A DNA stretch of 64,000 nucleotides from Pithys albifrons albifrons. Lineage: Eukaryota > Chordata > Aves > Passeriformes > Thamnophilidae. Below, piece by piece: positions 43,701 to 55,900 of the stretch. A program made the translations under genes and the position numbers. The DNA is taken from assembly GCF_047495875.1 (NCBI RefSeq), contig NC_092458.1, positions 5,453,439 to 5,517,438 on the forward strand, read 5' to 3'. Under the pieces are notes generated by a model. It saw nothing but the letters and a program-made list of their open reading frames with translations, made no database searches and was not told the origin of the DNA. Numbering within the stretch: position 1 is the stretch's first letter; each line of letters begins with the position of its first letter.

Positions 43701-45300
43701 ACATTTTTGTTATTTCTGTGTCCTGTAACTCAAGACAAGCAGGTTGCAATAACATCAGCAGGCCATACATATGAAATTCATAAAAAGGAACTATACTTCT
43801 ATGTAATCAGAAAGTTCAGAACTAACAGCCTCAAAATATTAAAACATTATAAGGGATTCCAATCAAAGGTAGAAGTAACTGAGAAAAGATCAGCATCTAT
43901 AGTTAAACCAGCAGTATTAGACCCACACACATACTCAATTTTCAGGAATAGCCATTGAAAAACCATCTCCTGACCAAAGATCTGCTGCTGCTGTTTCTAA
44001 GACAGTTTTCAGACTAACAACCCCTATGCAGAAACACAGCATGAGGACAAAGAGTGAAGAAGAGTTTACAGCACTCCTGGGATCTCCACTAAAGCACAGG
44101 CTGCCTAGACAAGGTTGGCGAGGAGAAAAGCTGCTTCTCTCTATTCACTGTAATGCCCACAAACAAACCTTGGGAAATGGAAAGCAAATACATTCCTTGT
44201 ACTCTCCCTTCCTGCTCTGAGGTGTTTGTACATGCTCAGGGTTCTTGGCAATGGGTGCCATTTCAGGGGAGTTTTCAAGTACTAGAGCACTTCAGTCCTG
44301 AAAAGCCAGCCAGTTGTTTTTGTGGCTCAAGAAGTGACATCACTAATACATCACAACATCCTCCACGGTACCCTCAGCTTTCATTCCGAGATTCCATGGT
44401 TTACATTCCATGGCTTCCATGGTTTACACTGACTTCACAAAAACAAGTTCAATATGCCTGCATCCTTCCTTTCCTTTCTGTCCCTTCTCCTTTTCGTGTA
44501 TGAGGAAACAGTCCAAAAGGTCCAGGTCAGGATTTTCTACTTCAAAGTACAATTTCTAACAAAAGCTGAAACTCAAGTTTCTTACACAAACTATCTGATT
44601 CCTTGGAATGTTTTTGTTAATGTTCTAGGAAAAACTGACCACACACAACTGGAAAAATATTAGTTTCATCACCAATTTCTATCTTTAAGCAAGCTCCCCT
44701 CTGCCATTACTAGAAAACATACACAACTTGAAATAATTTAAAAACCAGTAAGAAGTTGGAAGTGAGGGCAGAAGTGACTAAATTTTAGTAGGTGTGACTT
44801 CCAGCTGGTGTTTCAGTCAAACCATTACCCTGATTTCACCCCAGCAGCGTGGCTGTATCACCTGAATAGCAATTTGCCTTCTCTGCAGCAGTGCCTGCAG
44901 CCCTGGGAAATTATTGCTCTGGAGGCCACATTATCACACCCTCCATGCCCTGCCAAGGGCCCTGCCCAGGGTCAGACGAGTGTGGTCTGGAACAGGACGG
45001 CTCCATCAGCTCCCTGCTGGCAGCAGGGGCAGCACTGCCCAGGCACAGGGAGCAGCAGCAGCCCGGACAAGGACCTGGTGCCTGATCCACACAGTGCCGG
45101 GACACCCACGGGACCTCATGCCCTGGGAATCACCCACTGCTCACACACAAATCCTGGAAATTACTGCAGCAGGTAAGACTTGGGAGTGCAAGGCAAGGGC
45201 TTCCAGCTCTTCAGAAACAGGGCTGCATGGAGTTTATTGCTCAAAGCACTTTATAATCCTTCAATTAAGTGCAAAGTACTATCATTAAGTTGAACTAAGA

Positions 45301-45306
45301 TTTATT
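45301..45306 (-). terminator. PDK3: Candidate PDK3 polyadenylation signal AATAAA
   Basis: On the - strand AATAAA lies about 1.5 kb after the PDK3 stop and is the clearest signal within the first 2 kb. Others exist further on (near 42.45 and 41.8 kb), so the 3' end is uncertain. Confidence 0.3.
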
Positions 45307-46803
45307 TTTTTTTAAACATCTAGGAATCTCTCAGCATTTCCCTGTTCAGTTCTTTATAAAAATAAATATTGGGAGGACAAAAGGGACAGTTCCCCCACAA
45401 TTTTAGTAAACAAGTTTCATTTTTCCATGCTAAAATCTCTAATATCTTTTCAAAAAATATCAAAACGCCTACGAGAAATGGAGGGTGCATCAGAGCTGCT
45501 CACAACTTACCTACTGTACTGCCATGGGCTCGGGTATCAGCAGAACTTCTAAATTTCACAGGGTTTTTTTGCAAGGCCATAGTATCAGAGACAGCATTTG
45601 GCAAAGACTTTGTGAAGAACAGTTTTCTAATAGTCAGCAATAACCCTTACAATAAATGTAAGGGGAAAATACTTGGATTTTTTTCTCTTTGTTTTTTTTC
45701 CCTTAAGTCAGATACCGGCCATATTTTGTCCCCCCCATCTCTACAGTATTTCCAGTTTCATGTATTTAGACCAATGACACTTTCCAAAAGCTGGTGTACA
45801 ACATCTTTATATACACTACAAATTCAGATTACCAGACTATAGTCAGACATTGAACGTATAAATAACTTTGCAAACTATTTACAGGTTTTAAACTAATCAG
45901 ATTTCAAACAACCAACACTCTTAAGGCAAATTTGTGTGTATGACTGGCTGTCTCGAGAGCCTTTCAGCATTTCTCTCCCCTCCCCAGTTACCCTAAAACA
46001 ACAGGCAAATAGAAATTGAATTAACCCCTGCCCCTGAATTGACAGAATGTCTTGTACAGAGAGATGATCTAACTGCTTAGGAGCTTTCCTCAAAACAGGG
46101 AAAAATGTATAGAAATGCATTTCTGTGTTTGTGTGTCAAGAAAATCATTAAGGTGCATACCAAGAAGTGGAAGTCCTGTCTTATAACAACATAACTTGTA
46201 TGCACTTGACAAATGGATTTGGGAATTTGGGGAAAGCATCAGTTTAAAGCTGCACAACCTGTTCTAGAACTATGCATTTATGAGCTCATTAGATACAAGA
46301 TCTGGGGAGCTCAAAGGGATTTTCTCTTACAGGTGACACTGTGCAATGTAAGACGCCGCAAACAGTGGAATTTCAAAGCAGAGGTTTAACTACATTAAAA
46401 CTTTTCTCTTTTACCATATTGCTGTGCAAGATACTATTCACCATTTTAGGGGATTCTGCACATCTTGCCAATCCTCATACTGGATAAGAACTGGCCACTT
46501 CCAATAGTATCTTTTTGTTACAACATCGTGTTCCTAAGTGCAATCACAGTGCAGTCCCTGTTGGCAATGCATGACTGAAGCAACCAAGCATACTCTGGTG
46601 AAGTAGACAGGACTCACACACCAAATACGCTCAGTGCCTTCCTTTAAGTCCCAATCATCACTTTGTTCTTAGTATTTTTCAATGCCCTGATTAGCTCTTG
46701 GTTTGGAAGTAATTAGCTACTGTGGTTTGAAGGATTTTGGAACAAAGCAGAGACTTTATACTGAATGCAGAGGTCACCTCCAACAGAGACAAAAGGTGGC
46801 AAA

Positions 46804-46947
46804 TTATCGATTAGCTTTATATTTAGAGGCATCCCTTGGTTCACTGCTGGGATTGCTCCAGTCATCTGCTTCTGGTGTGGTCTTGTAGTGTCGCCACGCT
46901 GACTTATTAAAAACGGGAAGTCTTTCAAATGATTCACTTGAAAGGGC
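46804..46947 (-). CDS. PDK3: PDK3 terminal coding exon
   Basis: Begins after ccatag with [18 protein letters not shown] and ends KYKANR then TAA (46806-46804). It carries the DW motif in the C-terminal arm that crosses between subunits of the kinase dimer. The last residues, ANR, differ from human AKQ. The length fits the shorter human isoform (406 residues, from memory); the extended human isoform tail is not seen. Confidence 0.95.
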   Translation of the reverse strand, partial: ALSSESFERLPVFNKSAWRHYKTTPEADDWSNPSSEPRDASKYKANR

Positions 46948-49900
46948 CTATGGAAAAACAAAAGCAATGGTTAGAGATCATTAGAGACACAACAGCAAGG
47001 TGATCCTCTGGGGAGTTGTACAGCTACAACTTCCCTATGGAACAAGTGCTGCAATTATCACAGTGTTACATGTCACAACACTATTTTGAAAATAGCTGGG
47101 ACTAATAGCTCTAGTCATAGTCAAAATTAAATGAAAATAATACCATTTAAAAATGGCATTTTAAAAACCCACTTTTTTCCAGAGAGTGGTGCCTACAGAG
47201 ATAGCAAGAAAAAGATTTTTGGTCAAAACCATTTTAGGGAGATTTGTCCGGTGACACTGAGCAGACTCCACTGAGCTGCTCTCCTGAAACATTTCCCTTC
47301 CCCAACAAACCCAGGCTCTGCCAGCCCAGTGATCTGTGAGGGCTGATCCATGGCATGCCTTGTGCCTCTGACAAAGGCCATACCTTCTTCCATCACACAC
47401 AGGCACAGGATCAAACCCATCAGAGGCAGAGGTTAACACAGGGCTCCACAACTCCCTTGCTGCAAACAGCAAGGCACAGTGACAGTGCTGTCAATGACCT
47501 ACACATGAGATATATCCCATATTCTTTTAAACTGCCTGATGAAATTCAAGCTGTCAGTTTCAACCTTTAGCTCCTGAGCAGCCTGGGCTCTCCCAAAAAA
47601 TGGCAGCAGGATCAATTTGGTCTGTTGCATCCAGAACTGCATAGAATAAAACATGTACTAGTCAGGAGCTGGTCAATAGTCTTCTCAGTTCTATTGTGGG
47701 CAGAATTTCAAATGAAAAAGGTTTAACCAAAATTATGTCTCATCACACAGTTCTCAGAAAATTCACCACTTATGATGAATTACCAAAATGTAATGATCCA
47801 ACACAGGGAACTGAGGAAAAAAAAAAGAAACCCAAATCAAACTAACTAGTATTAGTGCCAGGTCAATACACGTAACTTTGGGGTTTAGGATTCTGTGTAA
47901 CTGATTTAAATAAAAGTGTCAAAGGTAGCAAAAAGTTTGAAAGCATGCTGAGGAATGAAAAGAGCCTGCTATAAACAATCTGCACTCCTTTACTAGTGTA
48001 TAAAAGGGTCAAATTCTTACCTTCAAATAAATTACAGCATCTGAGCCAACGCCTTCCATTGAGTAGAGCTTAAGGTCACCCTGGAAGTACCTTGCATACA
48101 GACGAGAGATTGGCAAACCGTAGCCAAACCCAGCCTGCAAAAACAGAAAACAAAACGAAAAGCTGGAGAAGTTACAAAAATGCAACAGATCACCACATTA
48201 ATGTATAAAAGAGGATAACTAAATACGAGATTTGTATCAAATTCTTTTTCAAGCTTTATTACTCAGCCTACAGTATAAGTCAGTACTCAGCCTTTTCAGC
48301 AATCTCCTTTATCCCTATGCATTACTTTTTAGTTTAAGTACAGAAAAGTGAAAAATACCCAAGTCCTTTGTTAGAACTCCCTTGTCCATCTTTCCTTTTC
48401 TCAAGGAGGCAGGTGTAGCACAACACACGTGCTGCCTCCAGCCACCACAGCAAACTGGTATGCTCTGCAGCTTCCTCAGTGTCATCAGCACTGCAATAGC
48501 ACTCCATTCTTTGGTAAAAATCACAGTTTTGACAGCACGTTTTGTCGGTGTCAACACCCAAAACTCACACCCCCCATGTTCCTTCCCCCTCTCTGTGTGT
48601 TTTCCCTGGGTTTTTTCCCTGAGTCAGCCCCGTGGTTTCTCCCCCTGCCAGGATGTCCCGGTTTGGTTCCTCCCAGTACCTAAACCTAATCCTGCCCTCA
48701 GCCAATCCCCTCCAAACCCCGCCCCTATTCGAACCCTTAAATCCAGTCCCCCACCGAAAATAAAGGCTTTTGGCGAGATTCCAACCCCTGCGTGTGTCTG
48801 GATTATTCTGGGAGCCGTCCCCTACCCGGTCCTGAGAATGTATTTTTCTGGGATAACTTTTCTCAAACATCTCCACTGTTAGAAAGCCAGAGACGACTCC
48901 ATTTACTTCATCCAGGTCACACTACAAAGTGATCCCTGAGGCCACAGTGCCACGGAGATCAGCAGAGTCCTGTGAGGACTCACAGAGCAAGGCAAGGCAA
49001 ACAACCCTTGCTGCTTAACAAACGATGAGGACTCCACAGCACTGAATGATCCTCTGAGGACTGAGACCCAGTACAGTCCATGCGATTTTCAAAGCATAAC
49101 AGACTTGACTGGTACAAATTTTAGATTTTAAATTTACAAAACGAACATTCATAACCAGAGCTGCAACAAGGTCAACTCTTGGCACCTTTTCTAACCCCCT
49201 CCTGTCAGAAAAGTTATAAAAAACCCCCAAGCCTCTCTCACTGCAGCCAAGGAGTGAGGTTTGCTCTACACATCAACTCTTTCAGGTAACTGGTATGCAC
49301 CAAGAACCACAGTGGGTGGTTATTCACCCAACCCCGATTTCTTCAGGACTATCCAGACCAAGAAAGGAAGTATTCCAGATGCACAAATATTTGAAAAGAG
49401 GGATATACAAAGCAATGGAGTAATACAACTTTTTCATAATGGCGGATTACAAGAATTAGACATCAGAAGTTTTCAGAAAACCAATAAAGTCATTCCATAC
49501 AATATTTCTCTAAAAGCAACCTGACAGGTAAGTGAGAATCATGCACCGAATCTTAAAAACAAAGCCCCAAATGGTACAAAGAAGGTGCCCATGAAGCATC
49601 ATGCACAGCTAATATGGGGTACCACTTTACAGGAAATCCCTTGAGGAAAAGGTGAACATTTAAGAACTTTTACTACAGTATCCATCATAAGTTGTCTTGT
49701 CACCTGCTATCTCTACAATGTATTTTGGCCTCTTTGCCTTTTTTTTACACAAGTCTAAATTTAATATTAAACCGATTTAAGTTGCTCACTCAGTTTTGAG
49801 CAAAACTGAGAAAGAGAAGTGCCAAAGGTACCCTTTTCACGCTGCTTGTCATAGTCATTACTGTCCATTTCCAAAGTTAAAACAGTTGCTTAGCTGCACT

Positions 49901-52900
49901 TTTCCAAACAACATTATGTTTTTAATTTCTCAAACACTCTCATTAGAGACACATGCATCACTTTCAAACACCCAGTTTTAAAACTGTATTTCTTTCTTAA
50001 CCTCTAAAAAAATATTTGACTAAGAAAGAACTAAAAAAAAATGCCAAGAGCTGCCTTTCATCTTTTCAGAAGACTGAACAATAAATACATTATAGAAATT
50101 ATAAAGCACAGGAACCAAAAGGCAAATTGTGGACAGTACACACCCCCAGGACCAGCTCATGTAAAGGGCAGTATCAAACAACACTGCAAAAACATTACAT
50201 GTTCCTCACTCCAGAATTGCCCCTCCTTAAAACCCACGCGCAGCTTCTGTTTGTCTCCTGCTCCTTTACACTCTCTGCGAGCCCACATAATTATTCCATA
50301 CAGCCCTCTTGCAAAAGTTTCCTGCCATTCTCTTCTGTGCGTTGCCTTTAGGGTATTTTCCAAATAGGATGACTTACAAGAAATATGAGGACAGGAGATC
50401 CCAGATAAACACCTTATTAAATGAAAACCTTGCAAAGGGTCTATTTTGCAAAAGACAACACAAAGTGATTACTACATAGGCCCATGCTTGACCCGGAGGA
50501 CAGAACAGTCCATGATGGCACATCTGCCTTGAGAAAGAAAAGCGCCTTAGAGCAAATTTATCTTTAAATATCACAGCATGCAATATACAAACAGGCAATG
50601 ATTAAACTTCTGTTAGTAGTGTCTGCAGGTTTAAATTAAACTAATTGAATCCACGTTTCTGCCATTATGTCCTAGTTGAGCAGGAGGGACCAGTTGACAC
50701 TGTGTGGGGGTGATCAAAGCTGTGTATTCTACCCCCTCTATTCATTCCCCAAGGACAATGGGCCATTAGCAGCAGCTGCCCAGGGAGTCATTATCACCTT
50801 CACACTCAGCCTGAGGGGGCGGAGCTGCTAATGGGCCATCAACAGTTCAATACCCCCTGGCTCCCAGAGTTAATCACCCATTGTGTGAGTCCCCACCCAG
50901 GGGGAGGGACTGGGTGCTCCCTGAGGGTACATAAGTGGTGGGTAAGAAGACTTTGGTAACTTCTCGTCGGATCCAGAGGAGCAGCAGGACCTCGACAGGA
51001 GGAGATCACCACTCTTGCCCAGACCCACAGCCCTCGCCTGCACCAACAGGTTTTTTCATTTCCTTTTGCTCTGGACTTGGGGGAGCCACAGGGGTCTCAG
51101 CACAAGGGCAAACAAACCCCCTTGGGTTTGTGCCCCAGGACACTGGGCTATACTGCTGGGTTTTTGTGAGTTGAAAGCAATTTCCCTTTTGTGTCAGTGT
51201 TTTTAGTGTAATATTATTATTAAATTTTAGGTCTGACTTATATCTCTCTCTGGTGGTGAGTTCATTTCCCCTGCTGGTTTGCCTTTAAACCAGCACACAT
51301 TATAAACAAATGCTGTCAAAGAGAGCAGCTACAAATTCTCTAATAAAACCCACCATCATTAACCACGACCATGTGTTTCTAAGGTGTGCTCTGTATGTTC
51401 AGCACTACAGACGAACAGGAGACCTGCCAGGATCTGAGTGCTGCCATGGCAACAAGGTTTCTCAGCAGTTTTTAAACAGCATTTGCAATGACAGTGAGAG
51501 AGAATTTTCCCCAATCAACAGAAAGATACCTCTCTCCCACTGCCCAAGTCCATGAATGTTTCATATCTAGGCAGGGGATCATGTAACAAGGGGAAAGAGT
51601 GTTAGAACAGGAAATTACATCTCTTTACACTGCATTTCACATCAGTTTAGAATATTGCCCAAGTCAAGAGTGACACAAGCACAGACCTACTGACCTTCCG
51701 GAGCACCGTGACTCTTAAATGATTTGGTCTTTAGCAGTAAGCAATAGATAAACTCCTTCTGGATGGACTTCAAAGAGGATTTACCTCTTTGAAAGGACTG
51801 GAACTTTACTGCTGAAGGATTTTTGTTTCTATACTGACACACAAAGTATAGCATCATTGTTTTTATAACTGGATGTGGGCCATAACATGCCAAACTTCAC
51901 TGCTAAGCCTTGTTCATCCTAATGGAAAGATATGCCACAGACTCAGAGTTTGTGAGTTCCTTCTTTCTGCACACACATAAATAACAGAGCTTAACAACTC
52001 TTCTCACATTCAGTTGTGTACAGACATGGGTCACACTCAGAGAGCTGTAATGATTTGACTCATGGCTTCCTCAGTAACCATTGTATCTAAGGAAGTTACA
52101 AGTATTCCACACTGTCTTCCACGTAGCAGGGTGGGGTGTGGTTTTTGTGGTGGTCTTCCCTTCCTGGGCTGAGGAGCTGGAGGGAGGTGGTTGAAGTCTG
52201 GTCCCTCTGGTCCCTGGTGTTTCTCCTGTCCTGGGTGAATTGTTTCATTCTTGTTCCCCTTCCTTGAGGTTTTTAATTGAGTTTGTTTTGATTCAGTTTC
52301 TTTAGGTTGGGTTGGTGTCTTCCCTATTTTCCGGCTAATCAATCCCCTTTTCTCCCTTCCCCTCTCCCCTGGGGGTGGGATCCTATGTGTTGTGTATACA
52401 GTGTGGTTTGTAAATGTTAGTAAATATAATTTGTTCTTTTTATTCAGTTCAGTTTCTTTAGAGTGCGTGTCTTTTCTGTTTGTTTTTTTCCCTTTCCTTT
52501 GCTGGGAAGGTTCTGGGAGGGGGAAGGGGGGCCAGTCCAGGGTTGGCAACAGCTGGGCCAAACCTGCGACAAGGGCAAAGGCTGCATGTTCACAAGAGAG
52601 AGGGATCCTCTGTAGGTCTGACTACAGTGACATACAGACTGGAAAGGAAAACAAGGCCTGAAAATGGGACACAGTAGCGGAATACCAAGTGTAAATGGCA
52701 CAGAATCAGAGTAAGCAGTCTTGAAGGTGAGAAATAAACACAGGAATGCACTGCTAAAAGATGCATTGAAAAAAAAAAGAAAAAAAAGAATAGTATCAAT
52801 CCTCAAAATGAACACATTTTACAATCAAGAGCTACAAAGGAAGAGACAATTTAATAGCGAACACAACTGGTAATCAAGATATAAGTTTATCGTGAGAACA

Positions 52901-55900
52901 AGTTCCAGGAAATCCTTGTAGGCTGATACAGTAAATTGCTGATCAGAAGTGAGAGAGAACAAAGGCAGATTATGCATCAGGAGAGATTCTACCATTTGTG
53001 ACAAAGAAAAAAAGCTTTTATTTGAATTAAGGCCTGTTCCCCATCACTCACCACATTCAAGAAGATTACCTATGAAAAAGCAAAAGTCTGAAACATTACT
53101 CAGGTATGTTGTAGAGACAGGAACTGTGAAGGATTAGTGCCAAGTCAGTGCAGAAACAGAACTGGGTTTCACACCTACCACAGTGGCAAACGCTGCTGAA
53201 AACTGCAATACGTTCACGTGCCACAATGGTACAAACTGTGGGCAAAGACACTACCTTAAGGACTTTTTGCTCATAATCTAAAAGGAAATTTATTATCTCT
53301 GAGTACCTCTGAACTGATTTTACCCTCAGTTTACTGCTAATTATATCCAAAATAGTCACATGGACAGGACAAGAGGAAACACCCTTAAGTTGCATCAGGA
53401 AGAATTTCTTCGTGGAAAGGGTTGTCAGGCATTGGAACTGGCTGACCAGGAAAGTGGTGGAATCACCATCCTTGGAAGTGTTCAGAAAACAACTGGACAT
53501 GGCACTTAGTGCTGTGGTTTAACTCACATGGTGGTGTTTGGTCCAAGGTTGGACTCAACTTTGGGAAGTCTTTTCCAAGCCCAATGATTCCATGGTTCCA
53601 TACTCTGTGCCACAGATTGTTACCTGCCTGAAGGCACTTCAAGCACAGCAGGAAATAAACCCCAAACTTTAGAACGTGCTAGATGAGAATGCTCCTAAGC
53701 AGTGAAAGGAAATTCCTCAAAGAAACAACTTCTCAACGTGCTTAAAGATACAAGATTGCACCAGAGGGAACAGAGGACAAAGCTGAGAAAAGGCAAGAAC
53801 ACAGAATCTGTATTAACCCACTTACTGAAAGCCAAACTGAACAGTAGCTATCTAATTTTTATCACAATGATCCAATATTTAATTTGCAATTTAATAAAGC
53901 AATTTCGAAATAGTATGTTAATTTTAATAATAATTTTTTAAAATAATACTTGCTAAAATAATCTACACATCCAACAGTGAAATAATTCCCTGCCTAGAAA
54001 AAACTACAGGGAGATTTTTTTTTGTTTGAAATCTGTCCCTGACACGTCTCAGAAGGGAATTATCACAAGAGATACTTCCAACTAACAGAAATATGGCAAA
54101 AGTGTTCACATCACATGCAGGTTTGGAAATATTTTTTAAAATGTGTTTTTACAGTCCATAACTTGCATACAAATTATTTTCAAGTTTCAATATAAGCTTG
54201 TGCATTGCCAGGAGGTATTTCCCAAGTGCTGTAATTCTGACCTTTTCAATGCATTTATCACAGGAAACAGATAAACAGTAATCTGCACACCAAAGAGAAG
54301 CTCATTAGGTTATCCACCTTCCCATTAACCTGTGAAAATACTCTGACATACTTGTTGCCAAGAATGCAATCTCAAGACAAAGAAAAGAAATTTTCTATCC
54401 CACAGACCAAATGGTAACAAAACCCATTTTCTCTTGTTTTACCTGCACAGACTTGTTAATGATAAACAAGTTCTTCAATGGAAAACCTGATTGCAGTGAA
54501 GGGAAATATAAAACCAAAGCAGTGCAAAGGGACATTTAAATACATACTGCAATTGCTTACCAAAGGCACAGCTCTCGAGGGCTCCAGACTAGGCCTGGGT
54601 GCTGTTGAGTACATGTAGTTAAACAATCTGTCTATTTTTCTGAGAGGAACACCTCCACCTTGGTCACTTATCTAAGGAAGGAAAATTTAAGAGTTTTAAA
54701 CATTATGTTCTGGAAAAAAAGCCACAAAACCTCATGCAGCATTATCTAAATTACTTTATTAGAGAAGCATCCAGGGATTCTGGGGCAAAGGAGGCCGGGG
54801 GCGACCTTGTTACTCTCTACAGCTTCCTGAGGAGGGGAAGTGGAGAGGGAGGGTGCTGATTTCACCTCCCTGGGACCCAGTGACAGGATGTGTGGGAACA
54901 ACTGAAAGCTGCATCGTCAGGAGAGGTTTAGACCAGAGATTAGGAAGCATTTCTTTACCAGGAGAGTGGTGAAACACTGGAACAGCTTCCTGGAGAGGTG
55001 GCAGATGCCTCAAGCCTGTCAGTCACCAAGAGGTATTGGAACAATGCCCTTAATAACATGCTTTAACTTCTGGTCAGCCCAGAAGTGGTCAGGCTGTTGG
55101 ACTAGATGGTCCCTGTAGGTCCTTCCCAACTAAAAACATGCTGTTCTAATGGATGTGAAGCAAGTGGTACAGTAACTAACTTGCCTTTTTGAATTACAAA
55201 CCACACTACTCTAAAACCAGCAGGTTTGTAAACTGCATATTATTTTTAGTCATTTACCTTAATAGACAGATCTTCTTTCCCCAAAGTGACTAAGGTTTTG
55301 ATCGATGGATAGGCTTCTTTCTTACCTTCATGCCATTCCACTGTAGCTCTCATTGAATTCTGAAGAGAAAAGAAAAAACAGGCTCTTTGATTCCAACTTT
55401 AGCAGGTAATGTGTCCTACAACTGTATACAGGACAGAAAGGGCTTTATTTAACACAAATTCAAGAAGTCAATGAATCGCCCAATTAAGTTTTTACATTAC
55501 AACTCATTTTACATAACTTTTATCTATTTGATACATCAGAGAACAGAAAGCAACATTGTTTTGTTCTGTGTTAAATCAAGTAATTATATCCAAAGGATTC
55601 TTCATCACCTATTTTAAGTTTCCACTGCCAGTCCCTCACAGATTCCGTACAGCTACAACTTACTGGTTTCTCCTTGTTTCATGACTTGTACCAGAACACA
55701 CATACATGTAGTTTACAAATTCTCACCTGTTCTGCCCTGAACTGTTGTTACAAATGGCAAAATAGGGGAAGAATTAAATGAACACACTTGACAAATGTCA
55801 GAAATCAACCCCAAAAACCCCAATATTTCAAAAAAGTTTCTGACCAAATGCATATTTCTCCCTCAGTATTTAGTGTTCAACTGCACCACCTACAGACCTG

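Larger units (their letters stand above)
34284..46803. other. PCYT1B 3' UTR, intergenic DNA and PDK3 3' UTR between convergent genes
   Basis: About 12.5 kb between the two stop codons. The left part must hold the PCYT1B 3' UTR and the right part the PDK3 3' UTR; their ends cannot be fixed by eye. A GC-rich stretch with many CTG/CAG triplets lies at about 35.5-36.0 kb. A small imperfect duplication around ccatggtttaca lies at about 44395-44430. No third gene, RNA gene or clear transposon is recognised. Confidence 0.7.
48135..54560 (-). other. PDK3: PDK3 intron rich in retroviral LTRs and CR1 (6.4 kb)
   Basis: The longest PDK3 intron in view. It contains an LTR-like segment (48543-48875), a well-bounded solo LTR (50668-51297), another LTR-like segment (about 52.1-52.6 kb), an A-rich tract (about 52767-52790) and a CR1 fragment (53368-53605). 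No extra exon is recognised. Confidence 0.85.

Noticed and set aside
45369..45842. 157-codon + strand frame downstream of PDK3
   Set aside because: Lies in the probable PDK3 3' region; low-complexity, no homology recognised.
52037..52561. 174-codon - strand frame
   Set aside because: Lys/Thr/Pro/Gln-rich low-complexity translation of an LTR-like block; not similar to retroviral gag, pol or env.
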